Part shown: positions 1 through 5,519 of the stretch, piece by piece
How the letters are laid out: every line of letters begins with the position of its first letter
How positions within the stretch are numbered: position 1 is the first letter of the stretch
Source of the DNA: Deltaproteobacteria bacterium
GTDB taxonomy: Bacteria; Desulfobacterota; Desulfobacteria; C00003060; C00003106
Direction of reading: 5' to 3'
Length of the DNA stretch: 5,917 bases
Assembly: GCA_019314005.1 (NCBI GenBank)
Contig: JAFDAE010000282.1
Location: 1-5,917 of the forward strand
Notes under the pieces: generated by a model
Database searches by the model: none
What the model saw: only the letters and a program-made list of their open reading frames with translations
What the model was told of the DNA's origin: nothing
Program-made: the position numbers and the translations under genes

Positions 1-213
1 CACTACCGGTATGCGAATGGCGATCTGGAAAAAATCTTACAAACAGCACAGAGGCTTAATGTTGATTATATCGTTACCACAGAGAAGGATTATGTAAGAA
101 TCGGAAACAGACTCTCGGCATCTTTTCCTACATTGATTCTTGTGATATCTATATTGTTTGGGGAAGATACAAGGGCCTTTGAAAATTTTATTAAAACAAA
201 ATTAAGGAATTGA
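1..213 (+). CDS. lpxK: Tetraacyldisaccharide 4'-kinase (LpxK), C-terminal fragment
   Basis: This is the last 70 codons of a gene that enters from the left edge, in frame from base 1 to TGA at 211-213. It begins HYRYANGDLEKIL and contains IVTTEKDYVRI (about residues 24-34). These match the conserved C-terminal part of LpxK, where an H-x-Y-x3-DL stretch is followed by the TEKD motif. By family knowledge LpxK is an inner-membrane-associated P-loop kinase that phosphorylates the 4' position of the tetraacyldisaccharide 1-phosphate to give lipid IVA. The Walker A part lies outside the window and cannot be checked. The next gene is a lipid A acyltransferase on the same strand 75 bp downstream, which supports the call. 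The last codons and the stop lie inside the left arm of an AT-rich inverted repeat (202-219), so the C-terminal KLRN may derive from the repeat. Confidence 0.85.
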   Translation, partial: HYRYANGDLEKILQTAQRLNVDYIVTTEKDYVRIGNRLSASFPTLILVISILFGEDTRAFENFIKTKLRN

Positions 214-273
214 GGAATTAAATGTTAACACCCTTCAATTCCTAAATCCCTCAATTCCTCAATTCTTAAATCC
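202..273. repeat. AT-rich inverted array of CAATTCYT units over the lpxK stop codon
   Basis: The left arm TTAAGGAATTGAGGAATT (202-219) is the reverse complement of AATTCCTCAATTCTTAA (253-269) apart from one missing base. On the right side CAATTCCT occurs at 236 and 252 and CAATTCTT at 260. A 14-nt direct repeat CAATTCYTAAATCC lies at 236-249 and 260-273 with one mismatch. The left arm contains the lpxK TGA (211-213). The structure could fold as a long AU-rich hairpin in the lpxK-lpxL spacer. It has no GC-rich stem plus U-tract, so I do not call it a terminator. It resembles in layout, but not in sequence, the GC-richer heptamer arrays elsewhere in the window. Confidence 0.75.
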
Positions 274-288
274 AATTTTTTATGACAC

Positions 289-1161
289 ATGACCAGCACT
301 GAAAAAATACTTTATCGGATACTCACCATATTTTTTAAATTCCTCGGACTAATCCCTTTAATGTGGTTGCGTAGGTTGGGACGGCTCTTTTTTCTAATTG
401 ACAAAAGGCATCGAAACATAACCATAGAAAATTTAACCCATGCCTTTGGCCGTGAAAAGAACTCCGTAGAGATACGAAGTATTGCCTTGAAGGTCGTTGA
501 AAACCTGATGCAAATCCCGTTTGAGATGACCCTTATTCCTAAGCTTCAACGCAAAGACTTGGGAAGTCTCATCAAGGTAGAAGGCTTGCATCACCTTCAG
601 ACAGCCTACCAAAAAGGGAGGGGGGTATTGTGTCTAGGCGCTCATGTAGGGAGTTGGGAATTACTCCCAGCAGTTTTATCCCTCTTGGGATATCCTCCCG
701 ATAGTATAGCGCGACCGCTTGATTTTAAACCCTTGGATATCTTTATTTCCAAACTAAGGACATGGCACGGAGGTGGCATAATCGCCAAGAAGTCTTCCAT
801 GCGTACGGTACTGAAGAGCCTGAAGCAAGGAAAGCTGGTAGGGATTTTACTTGACCAATATGCTAGCAGGATTGATGGTGTGTTCGTAGATTATTTTGGC
901 AGGCCCGCCCGAACCAACAAAGGGTTGGCGCTCCTTGCTCTTAAGACCAAAGCGCCGGTAGTTCCCATATTTTTAGTACGCAATGATTCCCATTATAAAA
1001 TGTGGTGTGCTCCTGAAGTTCCCCTCATAAGGACCGGAGACAAGGCAAAGGATGTAGAAGCCAATACCCAACGATATACAGAGATAATAGAATCGGTAGT
1101 GCGCCAGTATCCGGATCAGTGGTTCTGGGTGCATCGACGATGGAAAACCAAGCGTCATTGA
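289..1161 (+). CDS. lpxL: Lipid A biosynthesis lauroyl/myristoyl-type acyltransferase (LpxL/HtrB family)
   Basis: This 290-residue protein has the usual length and layout of the LpxL/LpxM/LpxP acyltransferase family (LPLAT superfamily). A hydrophobic N-terminal segment (about residues 8-36) should anchor it in the inner membrane. RNITIENLTHAFG (42-54) corresponds to the family's R-N-(I/L)-x4-L-x-x-AF stretch. The catalytic H-x4-E box is HVGSWE (H119, E124). GILLDQ (185-190) and FGRPARTNKGLALLALKT (203-220) form the conserved middle block, and YPDQWFWVHRRWK (274-286) is the typical C-terminal signature. The family transfers a secondary acyl chain from acyl-ACP to Kdo-lipid IVA or a related precursor. 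The chain length and acceptor position cannot be read from the sequence. A TGA at 283-285 in the same frame rules out an earlier start. ATG 289 keeps the membrane segment, although no clear Shine-Dalgarno sequence precedes it. It lies 75 bp after lpxK and 13 bp before waaF, probably in one operon. The symbol is a family-level assignment; LpxM or LpxP function is possible. Confidence 0.9.
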   Translation: MTSTEKILYRILTIFFKFLGLIPLMWLRRLGRLFFLIDKRHRNITIENLTHAFGREKNSVEIRSIALKVVENLMQIPFEMTLIPKLQRKDLGSLIKVEGLHHLQTAYQKGRGVLCLGAHVGSWELLPAVLSLLGYPPDSIARPLDFKPLDIFISKLRTWHGGGIIAKKSSMRTVLKSLKQGKLVGILLDQYASRIDGVFVDYFGRPARTNKGLALLALKTKAPVVPIFLVRNDSHYKMWCAPEVPLIRTGDKAKDVEANTQRYTEIIESVVRQYPDQWFWVHRRWKTKRH

Positions 1162-1174
1162 CCGTAACAGCGCT

Positions 1175-2260
1175 ATGCTGAAAATCATGAACGATAATAA
1201 CCCAAAAATAAACGCCGGCAAAAAATTCAATCCCGATACAATCATACGTATCCTGATTCGTTCCACTAACTGGGTAGGAGACGCTATTCTTACTACTCCG
1301 GCCATCCGAGCGATACGGAAAAATTTCCCTCACAGTGAAATTACTATACTGGCAAAGCCGTGGGTTGCGCCTGTTTTTGAAGGAAATCCCCATGTGGATC
1401 GTATCATGATCTATGACGCAAACAACCGCCATAAAGGATGGCTCGGGAGATTGCGATTAATCAGCGACATAAGAAAGAAAAAGTTTGGCCTGGCCATACT
1501 GTTTCAAAACGCCTTTGAGGCCGCAATCATAGCATTTGTCAGCCGTATCCCAATCAGGCTTGGGTACGATACAGACGGACGAGGTCTCTTTCTCACTCAC
1601 AGCGTTCCTGGGACACACAACGCAAAGTTCAAAGATATCCACGAAACCGATTATTATCTGGGCATGCTTACTCCATTCGGTTTAACTCCTGACGGCTCAA
1701 AACTAACATTAAAAATCAGTGAACCAAACCATAAGAGTGCTGATAAGCTTCTTACAGGATACGGGATTGGCGAGAGCGATCAAATCGCAGGGATCAGTCC
1801 GGGAGCGACCTATGGATCTGCCAAGCGTTGGCTTCCTGAACGATACGCGGCTTTAGCAGATAAGATACAGGAGCAGTATGGGGCGCATATACTTATCTTT
1901 GGGGCTCCTGGAGAAAAGCAAATAGGTGAAAAAGTCACGCAATTAATGAAAGGTTCTGCTATCAACCTATGTGGACGTACAACTCTGGGGGAGGGCATAG
2001 CCTTAATAAACAGATGCAATTTATTTATTACCAACGACTCGGGGTTGATGCATGTTGCCGCAGCGCTTGACACCCCGCTGGTCGCCGTATTCGGACCCAC
2101 AAACCCACACACTACAGGGCCGATCGGAACAAAAAGCAAAATCGTGCGCATACCCGTACCCTGCAGTCCCTGCTTACAACCGGAGTGCGCCACAGATCAT
2201 CGCTGTATGAAGGAGATCAGTGTAGAGATGGTATTTGACGTTGTGAAGACACTGGTTTGA
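1175..2260 (+). CDS. waaF: ADP-heptose:LPS heptosyltransferase II (WaaF/RfaF-like, GT9)
   Basis: A 361-residue GT-B glycosyltransferase of family 9. ILIRSTNWVGDAILTTPAIRAIR (26-48) is the classic WaaF N-terminal motif, and D36 in VGD aligns with the proposed general base of heptosyltransferases. SPGATYGSAKRWLPERYA (208-225) starts the second Rossmann domain. TNDSGLMHVAAALDTP (286-301) followed by VAVFGPTNPHTTGPIG (303-318) is the nucleotide-sugar binding region. Four cysteines close the protein (C330, C333, C338, C344). By family knowledge it adds the second L-glycero-D-manno-heptose of the inner core from ADP-heptose at the cytoplasmic face. The N-terminus is about 24 residues longer than usual before the first strand. 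The start could be ATG 1175 or the in-frame ATG 1187, which lies four codons later; neither has a clear ribosome binding site. The 13-bp gap to the upstream stop suggests translational coupling. The waaF versus other GT9 assignment rests on RSTNWVGDA and is fairly secure. Confidence 0.87.
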   Translation: MLKIMNDNNPKINAGKKFNPDTIIRILIRSTNWVGDAILTTPAIRAIRKNFPHSEITILAKPWVAPVFEGNPHVDRIMIYDANNRHKGWLGRLRLISDIRKKKFGLAILFQNAFEAAIIAFVSRIPIRLGYDTDGRGLFLTHSVPGTHNAKFKDIHETDYYLGMLTPFGLTPDGSKLTLKISEPNHKSADKLLTGYGIGESDQIAGISPGATYGSAKRWLPERYAALADKIQEQYGAHILIFGAPGEKQIGEKVTQLMKGSAINLCGRTTLGEGIALINRCNLFITNDSGLMHVAAALDTPLVAVFGPTNPHTTGPIGTKSKIVRIPVPCSPCLQPECATDHRCMKEISVEMVFDVVKTLV

Positions 2261-2283
2261 TTGTTCTAACATATTAAGTTCTC

Positions 2284-2353
2284 GTTGCGAGTTACGAGTT
2301 GCGGGTCTCATATTACTTTTACAACTCGCAACCCGGAACGCGCAACTCGTAAC
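2284..2353. repeat. Inverted array of GTTNCGN heptamers, copy 1 (waaF-waaC spacer)
   Basis: The left array has three 7-nt units, GTTGCGA, GTTACGA and GTTGCGG, at 2284-2304. After an 18-nt AT-rich spacer the right array runs in the opposite sense as AACTCGC, AACCCGG, AACGCGC, AACTCGT plus AAC (2323-2353). Every unit keeps GTT/AAC and the central CG. A 13-bp perfect pairing joins GTTACGAGTTGCG (2291-2303) to CGCAACTCGTAAC (2341-2353). An alternative 10-bp pairing joins 2284-2293 to 2323-2332. It fills most of the 112-bp gap between two genes that should be co-transcribed, so it would be present in the mRNA. No U-tract follows, so terminator function is unsupported. A second copy lies at 5339-5477. 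Confidence 0.85.
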
Positions 2354-2372
2354 ATTCAAATAGCAATTCCAT

Positions 2373-3416
2373 ATGAACATACTTATCGTTAAATTGAGCG
2401 CTATCGGAGACGTTATTCACACGCTCCCTGCTTTGAATACACTTCGCAAGGAGTATCCCCACGCTCACATAACATGGCTGGTGGAAGAAGCAGCAGCAGA
2501 TATTATACGCACTCACCCTGCTCTCAATACAATTATTGTGTCCAAGAGGAAGAAATGGATACGGGATATCCAGGAAGGGAACTGGATAGGTACAATTAAA
2601 GATATAATCGCTTTTATTAGAACCCTGCGCAGCAGACGGTATGATATGGTGATCGACTTTCAAGGGCTATTTAAAAGCGGAATACTGGTTGCCTTGTGCA
2701 AAGGAAACCGTAAAATCGGATATGATAAAACCAGGGAAGAGAGTTACCGGTTTCTGACCGAGCGGATTCTCCCTTTTGACTTGAATCAACATGCTATCCT
2801 GAGATATCTCAATCTCCTTAAGGCTTCAGGGGTTGTTACTGCCAGTGAAATCACCTTTGGGGTGCCTATTAATAACAAGGATAGGGAAAGGGTTTATTCC
2901 GTCTTGAAACACCATCAATGGAATAAAGGTGATCGTTTTATCGCAATCAACCCCATGGCGAAATGGGACACAAAACTTTGGGTCCCTCAAAAATTTGCTG
3001 AATTAGCCGATCAGATCGCGAAGAAATATAAAATCACTGTCGTTTTTACAGGAAGTCAGCAAGATCGAGAAGCAGTTCAAGAAATTACGTCGCTCATGCA
3101 AGAAAAGGGAATCAACCTATCGGGCAAGACCGATCTCCTCACCCTTGCCGCGCTCTATGAAAAGGCCGATTGTCTCATCTCAACCGACACAGGCCCCATG
3201 CACATGGCAGCAGCAATGGGGACTCCGGTAATAGCGCTCTTCGGCCCTACTGCTCCATGGAGGACTGGTCCGTTCGGAAGCGGTCATACAATTATACGAA
3301 CAGGTATTCCATGCAGTCCATGCTTTCAAAGGCAATGCGCAGACATAGCTTGTATGAAGGATATAAAGGTGGAAGAGGTGTTGAATGCGGTCTCACGACT
3401 CATACATCATGGATGA
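2373..3416 (+). CDS. waaC: ADP-heptose:LPS heptosyltransferase I (WaaC/RfaC-like, GT9)
   Basis: A 347-residue GT9 protein. It opens MNILIVKLSAIGDVIHTLPALNTLR, the typical WaaC N-terminus; D13 in IGD aligns with the proposed catalytic base of E. coli WaaC (D13). NPMAKWDTKLWVPQKFAELA (193-212) is the start of the nucleotide-sugar domain. STDTGPMHMAAAMGTP (270-285) followed by IALFGPTAPWRTGPFG (287-302) is the ADP-heptose binding block. Four C-terminal cysteines (C314, C317, C322, C327) form a motif very like that of the preceding waaF product. By family knowledge it adds the first heptose to Kdo2-lipid A in the cytoplasm. The start at ATG 2373 gives the canonical N-terminus with no extension, but there is no evident Shine-Dalgarno sequence, only CAATTCCAT. 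It lies 112 bp after waaF with a repeat array between them, and it converges on a glycosyltransferase across a hairpin. A generic GT9 role on another core sugar is the main alternative. Confidence 0.8.
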   Translation: MNILIVKLSAIGDVIHTLPALNTLRKEYPHAHITWLVEEAAADIIRTHPALNTIIVSKRKKWIRDIQEGNWIGTIKDIIAFIRTLRSRRYDMVIDFQGLFKSGILVALCKGNRKIGYDKTREESYRFLTERILPFDLNQHAILRYLNLLKASGVVTASEITFGVPINNKDRERVYSVLKHHQWNKGDRFIAINPMAKWDTKLWVPQKFAELADQIAKKYKITVVFTGSQQDREAVQEITSLMQEKGINLSGKTDLLTLAALYEKADCLISTDTGPMHMAAAMGTPVIALFGPTAPWRTGPFGSGHTIIRTGIPCSPCFQRQCADIACMKDIKVEEVLNAVSRLIHHG

Positions 3417-3437
3417 CCCGTCTCTTTATCTCTCGCA

Positions 3438-3483
3438 GATCGAGACCTTTGCATAATGCGACATTATGCAAGGGTCTCAGATC
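3438..3483. repeat. GAGACC hairpin repeat, copy 1, between convergent genes
   Basis: The 37-nt core is 3442-3478. GAGACCTTTGCATAAT (3442-3457) pairs with ATTATGCAAGGGTCTC (3463-3478) over 16 bp, with a single G-T wobble, around the loop GCGAC. The stem can extend by GATC (3438-3441) with GATC (3480-3483) across one bulged A. It lies in the 65-bp gap between the ends of waaC (+) and the family 2 glycosyltransferase (-). The outer GATC overlaps the latter's stop codon (3482-3484). It could act as a bidirectional transcription barrier, but there is no U-run on either side. The related copy at 5686-5722 argues for a dispersed repeat family. Confidence 0.85.
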
Positions 3484-4249
3484 ATTGGTCTAAGGTGTCG
3501 TTCTGTTCCGCTTTCTTCTGGGCTCTCTTGTGCCTTAGGGGTTTCCCCGGAACAGCACCGGCCGTACCGTGGGCCACGTGTACCACTTTCTTATACATCT
3601 CTGATATGGGTACCATGCGCGTCGTGTACCCTTTGTCCCATAGTTGTTTTGCCATGGCGTATCCGCCTCCGAACTCCATAGTACGGCTAAAAAGGAGACC
3701 GTGGTCTACTATAAACTTGCGTCGATACATAGCGCAGTAGTCACGGGGATAATGTCCCTCTTTCCAGACTATCCGTTTCTTGGCGCCAAAGAGATTCTTG
3801 ACAGCGTTTATTGCGACTCCGGTTACTCGCTTTTGCCACGCATAAACAGGACTTTCAAGATTAAGCTTCCATGCCCCTACGCCACCTGCTCGGTGGTCAA
3901 GATTCATTTCCCGCAGGAATGGATCAAGCCAATCGCCTTGTTTTGCAAGAACGTCGGAATGCATAATCATATAGTATTCACCGTCTGCTTCCTCGATTCC
4001 GCGATCCCAGGCGGTAAAAACATTCTTTGGCCAGTTGGTATGGACTTCCTCCGGCCTCTCGATCAGCTTGATCCATTTCAGACCGCGAAGATATTCTATG
4101 CTTTCATCTTTTGAGCCGTTATCGACAACTATGACTTGGAGGTCGTATCTCCGGGAATTCTTGCGTATCGACCGGAGACATGCCGTCATCATAGACTGTA
4201 CCTGCCAGTGAGGGATACAAATAGAGATCTTGGGGCTATCCATGGGCAT
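3482..4249 (-). CDS. Family 2 glycosyltransferase (GT-A fold)
   Basis: A 255-residue soluble-looking GT-A glycosyltransferase. ISICIPHWQVQSMMTACLRSI (8-28) is the first strand and helix of the GT2 fold. VIVVDNGSKDESIEYLR (39-55) carries the conserved V-V-D-N-G-S motif that binds the nucleotide sugar. YYMIMHSDVLAKQGDWLDP (92-110) sits at the metal-binding DXD position, here reading HSD (97-99). Residues 160-215, with FGGGYAMAKQLWDKGY (193-208), match the acceptor-side region. The tail (about 235-255) is lysine- and arginine-rich and polar. There is no transmembrane segment, so it probably acts at the cytoplasmic face on a lipid-linked glycan or LPS core. Donor and acceptor cannot be deduced. 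The start is ATG 4249 (minus strand); an alternative ATG lies two codons in, and GGTTAGG lies a few bases upstream. It is convergent with waaC and divergent from the epimerase, so it is transcribed on its own. Confidence 0.85.
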   Translation of the reverse strand: MPMDSPKISICIPHWQVQSMMTACLRSIRKNSRRYDLQVIVVDNGSKDESIEYLRGLKWIKLIERPEEVHTNWPKNVFTAWDRGIEEADGEYYMIMHSDVLAKQGDWLDPFLREMNLDHRAGGVGAWKLNLESPVYAWQKRVTGVAINAVKNLFGAKKRIVWKEGHYPRDYCAMYRRKFIVDHGLLFSRTMEFGGGYAMAKQLWDKGYTTRMVPISEMYKKVVHVAHGTAGAVPGKPLRHKRAQKKAEQNDTLDQ

Positions 4250-4387
4250 AACAAACCTAACCTTTCGGGACTTATTTAAAATGTATTTGCAATCTTGCTA
4301 CTTTTCTCATATGATTTTGTCAAGAAAATCTTTTTGAAAAATCGGCTGAGAATGATGACTGTCGGTAATATTTAAGGATAATACAAC
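4250..4387. other. Divergent intergenic spacer with ribosome binding site for the epimerase
   Basis: This 138-bp AT-rich stretch separates the divergent glycosyltransferase and epimerase genes and must hold promoters for both. On the plus strand AAGGA (4374-4378) lies 9 nt before ATG 4388 and is a good Shine-Dalgarno match. TAATAT (4366-4371) resembles a -10 box but overlaps the expected leader and has no -35 box at the right distance, so no plus-strand promoter is called. Unlike the other longer spacers, it holds none of the three repeat families. Confidence 0.5.
4295..4323 (-). promoter_or_regulatory. Candidate sigma-70 type promoter for the family 2 glycosyltransferase
   Basis: On the minus strand a perfect -35 hexamer TTGACA (4323-4318) is followed after 17 nt by TAGCAA (4300-4295), a weak -10 box. 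The position, about 45 bp upstream of the glycosyltransferase start in an AT-rich divergent spacer, is what one would expect for a promoter. The -10 box is poor, so this remains a candidate. Confidence 0.35.
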
Positions 4388-5329
4388 ATGAAATGCTTGG
4401 TCACCGGCGCTGCCGGTTTTATTGGTTCCCATCTCTGTGAACGTTTGATCAAAGAAGGGTGTAGTGTAATTGGTATCGACAATTTTATGGATTACTACCC
4501 CCGATCGTTCAAAGAGTCAAATATTTCCGGGCTGAGATCAGCCCCCAACTTCGAGTTTATCGAAAGGAGCATTCTTGAGTGCGATCTGATCAAACTGTTA
4601 GAAGATGTGGATGCTGTATTTCACCAATCTGCGCAGGCAGGAATTCGCGCCAGTTGGGGAACCAATTTCAGGACATATTCAGACAATAACATCCTTGCGA
4701 CACAGATGCTTCTTGAGGCGGCAAAAAAGAGCCCGGTAAAAAAGTTTGTCTATGCCTCTTCTTCTTCAGTTTACGGAGACACGACAGATCTTCCCATGCG
4801 GGAGTCCTCTGTCACCAGGCCCGTCTCTCCTTATGGCGTCTCAAAGATGGCGGCAGAACACCTTTGCTATCTTTACTATAAAAACTTTGGTGTTCCAACG
4901 GTCTCACTCAGATATTTTACGGTGTACGGGCCCCGGCAACGCCCGGACATGGCGTTTCATCGCTTCCTGAAGTGGATCTTAGAAGGCACACCCCTTCAGA
5001 TGTACGGAGACGGAGAGCAAAGTAGGGACTTTACTCACATCAGCGACATCGTGGATGCCAACTGGCTGGCATTTCAAAAAGGAGCCCCTGGCGAAGTATT
5101 CAACATAGGCGGAGGTTCAAGGGTTACCATGAATCAGGTAATCAGTATAATGGAAGAAATTACAGGTAGCGCTGCAACTGTAGATTATCAGCAGGTACAA
5201 AAGGGTGACGTGCGTCATACGTCTGCCGACATGACCAAAGCGCGTAAGGGGTTGGGATATAAACCTACCGTGTCGATCCGTGAAGGGCTTGAGACGGAGT
5301 ATGAATGGATTCAGACTTTGGTCGAGTAG
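4388..5329 (+). CDS. NAD-dependent epimerase/dehydratase, extended SDR (UDP-glucose/UDP-glucuronate 4-epimerase-like)
   Basis: A 313-residue extended short-chain dehydrogenase/reductase of the usual length. The NAD-binding Rossmann motif is GAAGFIG (7-13), with D31 at the end of strand 2 (VIGIDNF), which favours NAD(H). HQSAQAGIRASW (79-90) is the H-x-A-A-like motif with the AGxRxSW stretch seen in UDP-glucuronate and related epimerases. ASSSSVYG (123-130) supplies the catalytic serine, and YGVSK (149-153) supplies Y149 and K153. RYFTVYGPRQRPDMAF (175-190) and SRDFTHISD (212-220) are the typical sugar-nucleotide-binding blocks. It should interconvert a UDP-hexose or UDP-uronate at C4 in the cytoplasm to supply a donor for surface-glycan synthesis; the exact sugar cannot be read. 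The start has AAGGA 9 nt upstream. It is divergent from the glycosyltransferase and 190 bp ahead of the Trm112 gene. Its TAG stop touches an 11-bp inverted repeat. Confidence 0.88.
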   Translation: MKCLVTGAAGFIGSHLCERLIKEGCSVIGIDNFMDYYPRSFKESNISGLRSAPNFEFIERSILECDLIKLLEDVDAVFHQSAQAGIRASWGTNFRTYSDNNILATQMLLEAAKKSPVKKFVYASSSSVYGDTTDLPMRESSVTRPVSPYGVSKMAAEHLCYLYYKNFGVPTVSLRYFTVYGPRQRPDMAFHRFLKWILEGTPLQMYGDGEQSRDFTHISDIVDANWLAFQKGAPGEVFNIGGGSRVTMNQVISIMEEITGSAATVDYQQVQKGDVRHTSADMTKARKGLGYKPTVSIREGLETEYEWIQTLVE

Positions 5330-5417
5330 TTAAGTAATGTTGCGAGTTACGGGTTGCGGGTTCTATTTCCATTGTACCTTCGTGGATTGAATGAATCTGT
5401 GCGTTCCATTACTTAAC
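5329..5417. repeat. 11-bp inverted repeat interleaved with the heptamer array
   Basis: GTTAAGTAATG (5329-5339) is perfectly complementary to CATTACTTAAC (5407-5417). The left arm starts at the last base of the epimerase stop codon and shares one base with the left heptamer array. The right arm falls between the two heptamer arms, so the two pairings cross and could form a pseudoknot or act as alternatives. The interior (5363-5406) holds no ORF I can support. Confidence 0.7.
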
Positions 5418-5477
5418 CGGGGGGTATTTCTTTGTGACTTTACCTTCTTAACTCGCAACCCGTAACACGTAACTCGT
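5339..5477. repeat. Inverted array of GTTNCGN heptamers, copy 2 (epimerase-Trm112 spacer)
   Basis: The left array is GTTGCGA, GTTACGG and GTTGCGG plus GTT (5339-5362). The right array is AACTCGC, AACCCGT, AACACGT and AACTCGT (5450-5477). Bases 5346-5362 and 5450-5466 pair over 17 positions with one G-T wobble. The 87-nt loop is much longer than the 18 nt in copy 1 and contains one arm of a separate inverted repeat. The heptamer phase and the invariant GTT/AAC and CG positions are the same as in copy 1. Together with flanking bases it fills the 190-bp spacer upstream of the Trm112 gene, ending about 40 bp before that start. Confidence 0.85.
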
Positions 5478-5519
5478 ATCTGCTGGCCACGCAACGCTTT
5501 ACGAAGGGGAGATATAATT

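Noticed and set aside
2284..2353. CRISPR array
   Set aside because: The units are 7 nt, contiguous and inverted around a spacer, with no unique 25-40 nt spacers between identical repeats and no cas genes.
2319..2663. Minus-strand ORF covering the waaF-waaC spacer and the waaC 5' end
   Set aside because: It runs through the heptamer repeat and the antisense of the conserved waaC N-terminus, and the peptide shows no coherent family features.
1175..3416. Recent tandem duplication giving the two heptosyltransferases
   Set aside because: The two proteins differ through most of their length and each carries its own subfamily N-terminus (RSTNWVGDA versus KLSAIGDVIHTLPAL), so they are ancient paralogues.
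3442..3478. Standard rho-independent terminator for waaC
   Set aside because: The stem is long and AT-rich in its upper half and no U-run follows on either strand. A dispersed hairpin repeat is the better description, though terminator activity is not excluded.
4017..4065. Loss of the DXD motif as a sign of an inactive family 2 glycosyltransferase
   Set aside because: HSD replaces the first aspartate, but the key last aspartate remains and variation at the first positions is common in GT2 enzymes, so inactivity is not supported.
3644..4114. 156-codon plus-strand ORF lying opposite the family 2 glycosyltransferase
   Set aside because: It is antisense to a gene with clear GT2 motifs, has no recognisable domain or ribosome binding site, and its peptide looks like a shadow translation.
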